Positions 37,663 through 45,804 of a DNA stretch of 64,000 bases are shown in pieces (the first letter of the stretch is position 1; each line of letters starts with the position of its first letter). The translations under genes and the position numbers were made by a program. Source of the DNA: Myxococcus qinghaiensis (GTDB lineage: Bacteria > Myxococcota > Myxococcia > Myxococcales > Myxococcaceae); contig NZ_JAKCFA010000004.1 in the NCBI RefSeq assembly GCF_024198215.1, forward strand, positions 310,001 through 374,000, read 5' to 3'. The notes under the pieces are model-generated. The model did not search any database. It was not told the DNA's origin and saw only the letters and a program-made list of their open reading frames with translations.

Positions 37663-37698
37663 TGCGGTGGGTTGCATTCATCGGGATTCGGAGAAGCC

Positions 37699-37863
37699 AT
37701 GACTGCGCAAAGCACCAAGAAGCTGTCGCTGAAGAAGGAAACGCTTCGCACCCTGGACACGCATCAGCTGGGACAGCTCGAGGGCGCCGTGGGCGGGATT
37801 ACGCCGACCATCCCCATCGCCACCATCATCGTCATCACCATCATCAACGAAACGACCGACTGA
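37699..37863 (+). CDS. RiPP-type precursor peptide with a class I lanthipeptide-like leader and a cysteine-free core
   Basis: 54 residues. The leader KKLSLKKETLRTLDTHQLG followed by QLEGAVGG at 26-33 closely matches the KLxLxKETLRxL...GG leaders seen in class I lanthipeptide-like precursors of Bacteroidota and Myxococcota. Cleavage after Gly33 would release a 21-residue core, ITPTIPIATIIVITIINETT plus Asp. The core has five threonines, nine isoleucines, no cysteine and no serine, so no lanthionine ring can form; dehydration, heterocycle formation or a hydrophobic peptide product are the options. No LanB, LanC, YcaO, radical SAM or protease/ABC gene is nearby. A GGAG-like site (CGGAG) lies 6 bases upstream. 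The leader call is by eye; the product is unknown. Confidence 0.68.
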   Translation: MTAQSTKKLSLKKETLRTLDTHQLGQLEGAVGGITPTIPIATIIVITIINETTD

Positions 37864-37993
37864 GGTCGTGGTGACGCCGTAGGGCCCTTCGAGGCAAGAG
37901 CGCCGCTGGCCTCCCGGTCGGCGGCTCTCCGGCGGGGCGTGGGGCGCTTCGCTGAAGCGGTCCTCCCAGGTGGAATGCGTTAGAAGTCGGGCC

Positions 37994-38539
37994 ATGACGA
38001 CTGGCTCTCCGGCTTCGGACCTCCTCCTTGTTCCCGCCCGGCCCGAGCATGTGGACTTCTGGATGTCGCTCCGTGCGGAGGCCGCCGCGCGGCGCTACGT
38101 GGACACCGAGGAGGACTCTCCGGAGTCGCTGGTGAAGCGCATCCTGGAGGCCAGCTCGCTGGAGGAGCCTCGGGCGAAGGGGTTTCGCTGGTTCGTGCGG
38201 TACGGCGACGCGTGGGTGGGCACGGTGTCCGCGCGGGACGTGTCGCGGGAGCATGGCCGGGCGCAGCTGGGCTACATGATGTCGGAGGCGTACCACGGGC
38301 GCGGGCTGGGCTCGCGGGCAGTGGGGATGATGCTGGAGTGCCTCTTCAGCCTGCCCTTCCTGGAGCGGGTGTGGCTGACGACGCTGTCGGAGAACCTGGG
38401 CTCCCAGGGCGTGGCGCGCAAGCTGGGCTTCACGCTGGAGGGGACGATGCGCGGGCACTCCGTGCTGCGCGGGGAGCGCAAGGACCAGCAATATTGGGGA
38501 TTGTTGCGCGCTGAGTGGGAGTCTCGACAGCGCGGGTGA
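37994..38539 (+). CDS. GNAT-family N-acetyltransferase
   Basis: 181 residues from the ATG at 37994. The acetyl-CoA binding motif is HGRGLGSRAVGMMLECLF (Q/RxxGxG/A form), preceded by AQLGYMMSEAY and followed by ENLGSQGVARKLGFTLEGT, the pattern of RimJ/RimL-type enzymes that acetylate protein N-termini, amino sugars or antibiotics. A TAGAAG box sits 7 bases upstream of the ATG with no ribosome-binding site, suggesting a leaderless message. It follows the RiPP-like precursor by 130 bases on the same strand; GNAT enzymes do modify some RiPPs, but nothing here proves a link. Substrate unknown. Confidence 0.9.
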   Translation: MTTGSPASDLLLVPARPEHVDFWMSLRAEAAARRYVDTEEDSPESLVKRILEASSLEEPRAKGFRWFVRYGDAWVGTVSARDVSREHGRAQLGYMMSEAYHGRGLGSRAVGMMLECLFSLPFLERVWLTTLSENLGSQGVARKLGFTLEGTMRGHSVLRGERKDQQYWGLLRAEWESRQRG

Positions 38540-38584
38540 CGTGCGCTGGGAGCGGCGTGGGGACCGGGTTATAGAAGTGGCGTC

Positions 38585-40987
38585 ATGCACGCCTACGCCG
38601 CTGAGTTGTCGCAGGAGCTGGGCCTCCGGCCCGAGCAGGTGGACCGCACCCTGGCGCTGAACGCCGACGGGGCCACCGTTCCCTTCATCGCGCGCTATCG
38701 CAAGGAAGTCACAGGAGGCCTGGACGAAGTCCAAATCCAGACCATCCTCGACAAGGCCTCCGAGCGCACCGAGCTGGACTCGCGCCGCGACACGATTCTC
38801 CGCTCCGTCGAAGAGCAGGGGAAGCTGACGCCGGAGCTGGCGAAGGCGCTGAAGGCGGCGAAGACGCGCACCGAGCTGGAGGACCTGTACCTTCCGTACA
38901 AGCCCAAGCGCCGCACGCGCGCGGCGATTGCTCGGGAGCGCGGGCTGGAGCCTCTGGCGGACCTCCTGTGGAAGCAGGAGGGGAAGAAGGGCGAGGACGC
39001 GGACGCGAAGGTGCGTCCCTTCGTCAACGCGGAGAAGGAGGTGCCGGACCTGGCGGCGGCGCTGGCGGGCGCGCGCGACATCTGCGCGGAGCGGGTGAGC
39101 GAGGACGCCGGCCTGCGCCGGGCGACGCGTGAGGTGTGCGCGAAGCGGGGCACGCTGCGCTCCGACGTGGTGCCCGCGAAGAAGGGCGAGCCCACCAAGT
39201 TCGAGAACTACTACGGCCACGAGGAGCCGCTGTCCCAGGCCCCGTCGCACCGCGTGCTGGCGCTCCTGCGCGGTGAGGAGGAGGGCGTGTTGAAGGTGAA
39301 GCTCAACATGCCGGACGACGAGGTGAAGGCGCTGCTCGGCGGGCGCGTGGTGACGAGGCCGCAGGCCCTGTTCGCCTCGGAGCTGCGCGCCGCGGTGGAT
39401 GACAGCTGGGACCGGTTGCTCGGGCCGTCGCTGGAGTCGGAGCTGCGCGCGGAGCTGAAGGAGCGCGCGGACAAGGGCGCGATTGGTGTCTTCGGCGAGA
39501 ACCTGCGGCACCTCCTGCTCACGGCGCCCGCGGGCGCGCGCGCGGTGCTCGCGTTGGACCCGGGCCTGCGCACGGGCATCAAGCTGGCCATGCTGGACAA
39601 CACGGGCAGCGTGGCGGAGACGGTGACGCTCTACTCGGAGCGCAGCGCCGACGAACGCGTCCGCGCGGCGAAGCTGTTGTCCGCCGTGGTGCAGAAGCAC
39701 AAGCCGGAGCTGATTGCGGTCGGCAACGGGACGGGCAGCCGCGAGGCGGAGACCTTCGTGCGCGACACGCTGAAGGCGCTGGGCTCGCAGGTGCCGGTGG
39801 TGTCGGTGAGCGAGCAGGGCGCGTCCATCTACTCCGCGTCCGAGGTGGCCCGTGACGAGTTCCCGGAGCTGGACGTCAGCCTGCGCGGCGCGGTGTCCAT
39901 TGGCCGGCGCTTGCAGGACCCGCTGGCGGAGCTGGTGAAGATAGACCCGAAGAGCATTGGCGTCGGGCAGTACCAGCACGACGTGGACCAGGGGCTTCTG
40001 AAGAAGAAGCTGGGCGAAGTCGTCGACTCGTGTGTGAACGCGGTGGGCGTGGATGTGAACACCGCGTCACCGCAGCTCTTGGAGCACGTGTCCGGCGTGG
40101 GGCCGTCGCTGGCGAAGAAGCTGGTGGCGCACCGGGCCTCGAAGGGGCGCTTCACCACGCGGCGCGAGCTGCTGAAGGTGAGCGGGCTGGGGCCGAAGAC
40201 CTTCGAGCAGGCGGCGGGCTTCCTGCGCGTGCGAGGGCCGGAGCCGCTGGACGCGAGCGCGGTGCACCCGGAGCGCTACGCGGTGGTGGAGCGCATGGCG
40301 AAGGATTTGGGCGTGGAGGTGGGCTCGCTCGTGGGGAACGCGACGCTGGTGCGCCAGATTGACCCCAAGCGCTACCTGGGCCCGGACCTGGGCGAGATGA
40401 CGCTGAAGGACATCCTCGCGGAGCTGGAGAAGCCGAGCCGGGACCCGCGCGGCGACTTCTCCGCGCCGGTGATGCGCGATGACCTGCGCACGCTGGAGGA
40501 CGTGAAGGAGGGCATGGTGCTCCAGGGCGTGGTGACGAACGTCACCGCGTTCGGCGCCTTCGTCGACGTGGGCGTGCACCAGGATGGCCTCGTGCACGTG
40601 TCGCAGATTTCGACGAAGTTCGTGAAGGACCCCTCCGAGGTGGTGAAGGTGGGGGACAGGCTGACGGTGCGCGTGCTCACCGTGGATTTGCAGCGCAAGC
40701 GCCTGGCGCTGTCGGTGCGCGCGGTGCAGGAGGGTGGGGCGCCGCAGCCCTCGGGCAGGCCCGCCGTGGGAGGCGCGTCGGGGGCGGGGCGGATGACGGA
40801 CCGGGGTGGAGGCGGAGCACGGCCCTCGGGCCCGGGTGGCGGCGGCAAGGGGGCTTCCGGTGCGCGGCCGGGCGGGCAGGGAGCGGGAGCTCCGTCCGGA
40901 GGACAGCGGCCGGGCTCGGGCGGTGGCGACAAGGACAAGAAGGGCCCCGAGCCGTTCAACAACCCGTTCAAGAACCTCAAGCGCTGA
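38585..40987 (+). CDS. tex: Tex-family RNA-binding transcription accessory protein
   Basis: 800 residues. The N-terminal Tex domain starts AAELSQELGLRPEQVDRTL with VPFIARYRKEVTGGLDEVQI, then a YqgF/RNase H-like domain (LALDPGLRTGIKLAMLD), a double helix-hairpin-helix (NTASPQLLEHVSGVGPSLAK) and an S1 RNA-binding domain (about 640-715, GVVTNVTAFGAFVDVGVHQD). A Gly/Pro/Arg-rich tail of about 75 residues, absent from shorter homologues, ends the protein. Tex proteins bind nucleic acids and influence transcription and toxin expression. TATAGA lies 9 bases before the ATG, again with no ribosome-binding site, so a near-leaderless message is likely. Confidence 0.95.
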   Translation: MHAYAAELSQELGLRPEQVDRTLALNADGATVPFIARYRKEVTGGLDEVQIQTILDKASERTELDSRRDTILRSVEEQGKLTPELAKALKAAKTRTELEDLYLPYKPKRRTRAAIARERGLEPLADLLWKQEGKKGEDADAKVRPFVNAEKEVPDLAAALAGARDICAERVSEDAGLRRATREVCAKRGTLRSDVVPAKKGEPTKFENYYGHEEPLSQAPSHRVLALLRGEEEGVLKVKLNMPDDEVKALLGGRVVTRPQALFASELRAAVDDSWDRLLGPSLESELRAELKERADKGAIGVFGENLRHLLLTAPAGARAVLALDPGLRTGIKLAMLDNTGSVAETVTLYSERSADERVRAAKLLSAVVQKHKPELIAVGNGTGSREAETFVRDTLKALGSQVPVVSVSEQGASIYSASEVARDEFPELDVSLRGAVSIGRRLQDPLAELVKIDPKSIGVGQYQHDVDQGLLKKKLGEVVDSCVNAVGVDVNTASPQLLEHVSGVGPSLAKKLVAHRASKGRFTTRRELLKVSGLGPKTFEQAAGFLRVRGPEPLDASAVHPERYAVVERMAKDLGVEVGSLVGNATLVRQIDPKRYLGPDLGEMTLKDILAELEKPSRDPRGDFSAPVMRDDLRTLEDVKEGMVLQGVVTNVTAFGAFVDVGVHQDGLVHVSQISTKFVKDPSEVVKVGDRLTVRVLTVDLQRKRLALSVRAVQEGGAPQPSGRPAVGGASGAGRMTDRGGGGARPSGPGGGGKGASGARPGGQGAGAPSGGQRPGSGGGDKDKKGPEPFNNPFKNLKR

Positions 40988-41007
40988 CCTGTCGCTGTCT
41001 CCGCGTG

Positions 41008-41032
41008 GCATCCGGCCCACCGCTCCGGATGC
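41008..41032 (+). terminator. Hairpin after tex
   Basis: GCATCCGG - 9 bases - CCGGATGC, a perfect 8-bp stem, followed by TTGCGCTC. Confidence 0.55.
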
Positions 41033-41046
41033 TTGCGCTCATCGAG

Positions 41047-41058
41047 TTACAACTGTAA
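41047..41058. promoter_or_regulatory. Palindrome directly upstream of the 41069 gene
   Basis: TTACA-AC-TGTAA, perfect 5-bp arms, 10 bases before the start codon. It may be a repressor site or a chance feature of the ribosome-binding region. Confidence 0.3.
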
Positions 41059-41068
41059 GGCGGGCGCG

Positions 41069-41554
41069 ATGAGTGACCGCGCGGATATCATCGTCGTGAA
41101 GGAGGGGCAGGCCCGCATCTTCCACCACAGGTGGGGGGCCACGGTGCTGCGCCGGATGTTCACGAACGGGCCAGAGGCCTCGCTCCGCGAGGCTGAAGGT
41201 GGGTCGTCTTCGAGGTCCATCGAAGACATCCTGGCGGGAGCCATCCTCGACCTGGACCGTCGCACGCTCACCCTCATCGGGAGCACGGAGGTGATTTGCA
41301 GTGGGGGCTTCCTGGGCTCGGACCGCGAGCGCTGGACGCCAGACGAGGTGTTGCCCTCCCTCGCGCCCTATTGGCCGGGATGGACGCTCTGCTTCGAGCC
41401 GGCCACCCACATCATCGAGCCCCTCGTCGCCCTCGTGCGCCACCAGGGCGTGTCCGTGGCCGCGTCGAAGGACCCCTACGTGGAGCCCGGGCACTTCGAG
41501 GACCCGCGCTGGCGCCAGCTGACCTACCGGCTCGAGGTTCCGCCGAAGTCCTGA
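41069..41554 (+). CDS. Hypothetical protein
   Basis: 161 residues from the ATG at 41069, with AAGG 8-11 bases upstream. Soluble, no signal peptide, aromatic-rich (FHHRWGATVLRRMFTNGPE, LAPYWPGWTLCFEP). The pattern of an N-terminal beta strand, a helix with an acidic segment, ILDLDRRTLTLIG and a Trp-rich turn recalls small immunity or DUF proteins found near toxins, but I cannot name a family. No toxin gene is adjacent: tex lies before it and the convergent TPR gene after it. Its composition is slightly less GC-rich at the start than its neighbours. Confidence 0.68.
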   Translation: MSDRADIIVVKEGQARIFHHRWGATVLRRMFTNGPEASLREAEGGSSSRSIEDILAGAILDLDRRTLTLIGSTEVICSGGFLGSDRERWTPDEVLPSLAPYWPGWTLCFEPATHIIEPLVALVRHQGVSVAASKDPYVEPGHFEDPRWRQLTYRLEVPPKS

Positions 41555-41591
41555 GTCACTCGCGAGGCGGAACCGCGTCACGCCTTCCGCG

Positions 41592-42710
41592 TCAATCGAG
41601 CGGGAACTCGCGCACTTCCTCCGCGAGCCTTTGGATTCGCGCGAGCCTGCGCGCGTAGCGGTCCGTGCCGTTGCGCGTGTCGAAGCGCGTGGCGATGTCC
41701 TTGGCCTGCTTGAGCATCCACGCGTGCAGGGCCTTCACCTCATAGCCCCCGTCGGCGCGGTGCTCGGGGAAGGCCTTGGTCAGCCGCAGGCTCACCACGT
41801 CCCGGTCTCCCGCGGCCTTGACGCGCTCCAGCAGGAACGTGGCCGCCACGAGGAAGATGAAGCGGTCGTTGAAGCTCCCGTGGTCCAGCGTCCACTCCAG
41901 GTGCTTCTCCAGCAGGGCCAGTCCCCGCGCCAGGTTGCCCGTCAGCGCGAGGAACTCGAGGTGGTCACCCATGGTGGCCAGGAAGTCGCGGTTCTTCGAC
42001 GTCAGGCTGTAGCCCCGGCGATGCATCTCCGCCGCCCGCTCCAGCTCGCCCAGCTTGAACAGCGGATACAGGAGCGTGCCCAGCGTCAGGTGCGGAATCT
42101 CCGCGCACCTCACCCGCCCCTCCAGGATGGGCTTCGCCTTGCGCAGCGCTTGCTCCCACTCACCTGTCTCGACGTGGTGGTCCAGCTCGTCATCCAGCTC
42201 GCACGCGCGGCAGTCCGTCAGGTGGTCTCGGGGTGTCGCGAGCCAGGCGGCCCACAGCCGGTCCACCTCCGCCGCGTCGTCGCCCATGTCCCGCGCCGTC
42301 TGGTAGCGCAGCTTCAGCACCGAGCGCTTGCCAGCGTCCACCTTGGTGAAGCACTGCTCGATGTCGTCCAGCGCGTCGGTGATTTGCTTGCGGGAGATGT
42401 GGGGGAACTCCTTGATGCGCCCCACCACCCACTTCTGCTTCCAGAGCAGGCCCTCCGGCTCGAAGCGCTCCGGGTCCTTCTTCTGCTGGCCCCGGCACCA
42501 CGCGAAGGCCACCAGCGCCTTGTCCGGGTAGCCCCCGAAGGTCGCCGCGTCGATGAGGTCGTCGCGCAGCTGATAGCCCAGGTCCACGTCGCCGTGGGAG
42601 TCGGCCATCCGCACCGCCTCCTCCAAGAGCTTCACCTTGCTCTCGCTGGACTTCTGCTTGCCGGCCCGGTCCCACAGCGCCTGGGCCTCCTCGCGCCAGT
42701 CCCCGGCCAT
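41592..42710 (-). CDS. TPR-like helical protein paired with the HSP90-like gene
   Basis: 372 residues, all-helical, with degenerate tetratricopeptide-like units, e.g. WREEAQALWDRAGKQKSSES, EAVRMADSHGDVDLGYQL, GEWEQALRKAKPILEGR and LGELERAAEMHRRGYSL. No signal peptide or membrane helix. Its ATG overlaps the stop of the HSP90-like gene by one base (TGATG), so the two are translationally coupled. In eukaryotes TPR proteins bind the C-terminus of Hsp90 as co-chaperones. A similar partnership here is plausible but untested, and the family itself is not one I can name. Confidence 0.78.
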   Translation of the reverse strand: MAGDWREEAQALWDRAGKQKSSESKVKLLEEAVRMADSHGDVDLGYQLRDDLIDAATFGGYPDKALVAFAWCRGQQKKDPERFEPEGLLWKQKWVVGRIKEFPHISRKQITDALDDIEQCFTKVDAGKRSVLKLRYQTARDMGDDAAEVDRLWAAWLATPRDHLTDCRACELDDELDHHVETGEWEQALRKAKPILEGRVRCAEIPHLTLGTLLYPLFKLGELERAAEMHRRGYSLTSKNRDFLATMGDHLEFLALTGNLARGLALLEKHLEWTLDHGSFNDRFIFLVAATFLLERVKAAGDRDVVSLRLTKAFPEHRADGGYEVKALHAWMLKQAKDIATRFDTRNGTDRYARRLARIQRLAEEVREFPLD

Positions 42711-44566
42711 CAGTGCAGCCCTCCGGAGCCCGCGCCCCCGTCACTCTCCGGGCCGCCCGAGCCTCCCGTGCCGAGCTGCGCGGAGATGAGCCCCAAGAGT
42801 CCCTGGTTGAGCAGCGTCATCTCCTGCGCGTTCAGCGGGTGCTGGCCCAGGAGCAACGCCTGCACGTAGAGCATCTCCACCGACAGCTTCATCATGGTCC
42901 GGTCCGTCACCGCCGCCAGCCGCCGCACCACCGGGTTGTGCAGGTTGAAGCACAGCTGCGCCGGCTCGCCGCCCGCCGCCGCCATGACGCCCTCCAGCAC
43001 GCTGGCGTAGAGGTCGTCGGACTCGTCCCGCGCGCGCTCGGCGTCACGTCGGAAGGAGCCCTCCTCGTCCGCGCTGTAGAGCGTGGGCACCTCCGCCGGG
43101 AAGAACTTCTTCACCACCACGCCGCAGTGGAACGGAGCCAGCACCTGCTCGGCCGTGCGCAGCAGCGGGAAGACCGCGTCGCGCTCGTCCATCGTCAGCT
43201 CCTCGAAGCTCTGCGGCAGGTCCGCTGCCGAGAAGGGCTCCACCTGCGCGCCCTCCACCACGTGCGGCAGCTTCTCCAGGAGCGCCGCGTCGTGCGTGTA
43301 CGCCGCGTTGATGATGCACAGCCCCTGCGCCCCCGCCACGCGCGCCACCTGACGGAACCCGTCCAGCGTCGCCGTGAAGCGCACCACCGGGTACGCGCGC
43401 CGGTACTCCGCCAGCGTCGTCACGCCCAGCGACGTCTCGAAGGGCAGCCAGCCGATGACGAGCCGGTAGAAGTCGTCGTCGTCCAGCGCCAGCGCCTTGA
43501 TGCTCAAGCCGTGCAGGCCGATGAGCCGCTGCAGCGCGCGCGGGTCCTCGTGCGCCAGGTCCACCAGGTACTTGCGCAGGCCGTGGCCCAGCGCCTCGCG
43601 GGCCTGGGAGAGCGCGCCGTCCTCGTAGAAGGACTCGCGGCTGGCGGTGGGGCGCAGCGCGTTGGCGTTCACCACGCACTTCACGAAGAACGCCCACTCC
43701 GGCAGCAGGTTCTCCGCGCTCTCCGACAGGAGCATGTGCTTCAGGTACACGCGGTGCTTCTGCTTGGCGTTGAAGTGGGGCGACGCCGGCAGCACGAAGG
43801 CCACGCCGTCCACGTCTCCCGCCTGCGAGCGCAGCGGGATGCAGTCGATGAAGTCCGTCTCGAAGACCTCGCGCCCGTACTCCAGCATCGCCTTGCGCCG
43901 CTCGCCCGCGCTCTCGTAGTCGCGGCGCCAGGGCGCGCCATCCAAATCCAGCCGCTCCTGCTCCGCGCCCACGGTGAGCTGGATGGGGAAGGGCAACAGG
44001 CCGCCATAGTGACGACCGAGCTGTCGGAGTCGCTCCGGGGCGAACCACTCCACCATGTCCGCGCGCGCGACGAGGAACACCTGGGTGCCCGGCCGCTCCA
44101 ACGGGTGCTCGGACACCTGCACGGCGTACGTGCCGTCGTGCCGGCCGCGCCACTCCAGCGTGCGGCCGTCTCCGCGCGCCGAGCGCGTCACCAGGAGCAG
44201 CTCGTCGCACACCATGAAGCACGACAGGAGGCCGATGCCGAACTGGCCGATGAAGTCCTTGCGCCGGTCTTCCAGGGCCTCGCGCTTGGAGGACTCGCCG
44301 ATGGTGGCCAGGAAGCGGTGGATTTCTTCTTCCGTCAGTCCGACGCCGTCGTCGCTGAAGACGAGGGTGGGAGGCCCGCCGTCCTGTTTCTCCACCAGCT
44401 CCAGGCGGACGGTGCCCTTGTGTTCCGGTTCCAGGTGCTGCCGGGCGCGGATGGCGTCGGTGGCGTTCTGGAGCAGCTCGCGGAGGTAGACGCCCGGGGA
44501 GCTGTAGAGGTGGTGGGACAGGAGGTCGATGACCCCGCGGAGGCTGACTTGGAATCGGTGGTCCAC
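42710..44566 (-). CDS. HSP90-family ATPase, divergent (not canonical HtpG)
   Basis: 618 residues from the GTG at 44566, where the family N-terminus begins (DHRFQVSLRGVIDLLSHHLY). The GHKL ATP site is intact: Glu30 and Asn34 in LRELLQNATDAI, the DDGVGLTEEEI loop, and GQFGIGLLSCFMV. The middle domain continues with RSQAGDVDGVAFVLPASPHF and VNANALRPTASRESFYEDG, where the Arg expected to contact ATP lies. The C-terminal dimerisation part is shortened and ends in a Gly/Ser-rich tail, quite unlike HtpG. It is coupled to a TPR gene downstream. Such HSP90 variants accompany a TPR gene in other bacteria too, as far as I recall, but their clients are unknown. Confidence 0.87.
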   Translation of the reverse strand: MDHRFQVSLRGVIDLLSHHLYSSPGVYLRELLQNATDAIRARQHLEPEHKGTVRLELVEKQDGGPPTLVFSDDGVGLTEEEIHRFLATIGESSKREALEDRRKDFIGQFGIGLLSCFMVCDELLLVTRSARGDGRTLEWRGRHDGTYAVQVSEHPLERPGTQVFLVARADMVEWFAPERLRQLGRHYGGLLPFPIQLTVGAEQERLDLDGAPWRRDYESAGERRKAMLEYGREVFETDFIDCIPLRSQAGDVDGVAFVLPASPHFNAKQKHRVYLKHMLLSESAENLLPEWAFFVKCVVNANALRPTASRESFYEDGALSQAREALGHGLRKYLVDLAHEDPRALQRLIGLHGLSIKALALDDDDFYRLVIGWLPFETSLGVTTLAEYRRAYPVVRFTATLDGFRQVARVAGAQGLCIINAAYTHDAALLEKLPHVVEGAQVEPFSAADLPQSFEELTMDERDAVFPLLRTAEQVLAPFHCGVVVKKFFPAEVPTLYSADEEGSFRRDAERARDESDDLYASVLEGVMAAAGGEPAQLCFNLHNPVVRRLAAVTDRTMMKLSVEMLYVQALLLGQHPLNAQEMTLLNQGLLGLISAQLGTGGSGGPESDGGAGSGGLH

Positions 44567-44805
44567 GGCTGCCTCGACGTTAGCCCACGGGACGGCCCGG
44601 GCGGGGAAGGAACCTCCTGGGGGATATTTTTCGAGATTGCGGCGTCTCGGCGGCCGGGGCATCTGTCGTCCCCGGGGCAGGCGGCATGCACAGGCCCTTG
44701 AATGGCCGCCCGGACAGTGCCAAGCGGCGGCTCGACCGGGGCGTGCCGTGAGGGCACTCCGGCGTCACGTCGTGATTCTTTGAACCCGAGAGAGGACAAC
44801 CAACC

Positions 44806-45642
44806 ATGCGGAACGAGCTCGTGGCAGTCGCTGTGGGTGCGCTGTTGACGTTCGCGGGAGAGGCCCAGGCGCAGGACGCCGCCGCCGCGCCGAAGAAGGC
44901 GGAGGCCACGAAGGCTCCGGCCGCCGCGGCCAAGGGCAAGACGGAGGTGACGTGGTGGGGACATGCGGCCTTCGTCATCCGCACCCCGGGCGGCGCGGTG
45001 ATTGCCATCGACCCGTGGCTCACCAACCCCAAGGCTCCCAAGGACGCGGCGCAGCCGGAGGCGCTGGACGCCATCCTCGTCAGCCACGGCCACTTCGACC
45101 ACGTGGGCGAGACGAAGGCGCTGGCGCAGAAGACGGGCGCGAAGGTGTTCGGCTCCTTCGAGCTGGTCAACCTGCTGGGTCTTCCGGAGGCGCAGGCGGT
45201 GGGCGCCAACGCGGGCGGGACGTTCCAGGTGAAGGACGCCACCATCCACCTGGTGGAGGCGGTGCACTCCAGCAGCTACCAGGCGGACCCCAAGGGCCCG
45301 TCGCAGTACGCGGGCGCGCCGCTCGGGTACGTGATTCAAATCGAGAAGGGTCCCACCCTGTACCACGCGGGTGACACCGGCACCTTCGGGGGCATGGAGC
45401 TCATCGCCACCCAGTTCAAGCCCACCGTGGCGATGCTGCCCATTGGCGGGCACTTCACCATGGGCCCCGCGGAGGCGGCGCAGGCGGCGCGGCTGCTCAA
45501 GGCGCAGACGATTGTCCCCATGCACTACGGCACCTTCCCGCTGCTCCAGGGCACGCCGGATGCGCTCAAGGGCGAGCTGAAGAAGCTGCGCGGTGGGGCG
45601 AAAGTCGTGGACCTGGAGCCCGGGAAGTCCACGGCGCTGTAG
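44806..45642 (+). CDS. Exported metallo-beta-lactamase-fold hydrolase, UlaG/UPF0173-like
   Basis: 278 residues. A Sec signal peptide (1-22, ending GEAQA) is followed by an Ala/Lys-rich linker and the hydrolase domain from about 47. Metal ligands: VSHGHFDHVG (HxHxDH), AVHSSSYQ, YHAGDTGTFGG, and PMHYGTFPLL near the end. MLPIGGHFTMGPAEAAQAA is the characteristic UPF0173 segment. Most members are cytoplasmic, so an exported form is unusual. Substrates in the family range from sugar lactones to phosphodiesters and cannot be told apart here. The 239 bases upstream lie between it and the divergent HSP90 gene and show no clear promoter. Confidence 0.86.
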   Translation: MRNELVAVAVGALLTFAGEAQAQDAAAAPKKAEATKAPAAAAKGKTEVTWWGHAAFVIRTPGGAVIAIDPWLTNPKAPKDAAQPEALDAILVSHGHFDHVGETKALAQKTGAKVFGSFELVNLLGLPEAQAVGANAGGTFQVKDATIHLVEAVHSSSYQADPKGPSQYAGAPLGYVIQIEKGPTLYHAGDTGTFGGMELIATQFKPTVAMLPIGGHFTMGPAEAAQAARLLKAQTIVPMHYGTFPLLQGTPDALKGELKKLRGGAKVVDLEPGKSTAL

Positions 45643-45804
45643 GTCGGGTTTTTCGTCCGGGGCGGCACTCTTCCGGGGGCGTAGAAGTCCCGGTTCTGGT
45701 GCCGCTGACTCCGGGCGGTCAATCCCCCGTGGGGTGGGTGGAATCCCGGAGGCGGGTGGGTTACATCCGCCGGACCGTCATGGGGCGGGTCCGGGGGTGT
45801 TCCG

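Noticed and set aside
37864-38600. Modification enzyme for the RiPP-like precursor
   Set aside because: The GNAT gene next door has its own promoter, and no LanB/LanC/YcaO/radical SAM gene is in the window, so linkage was not claimed.
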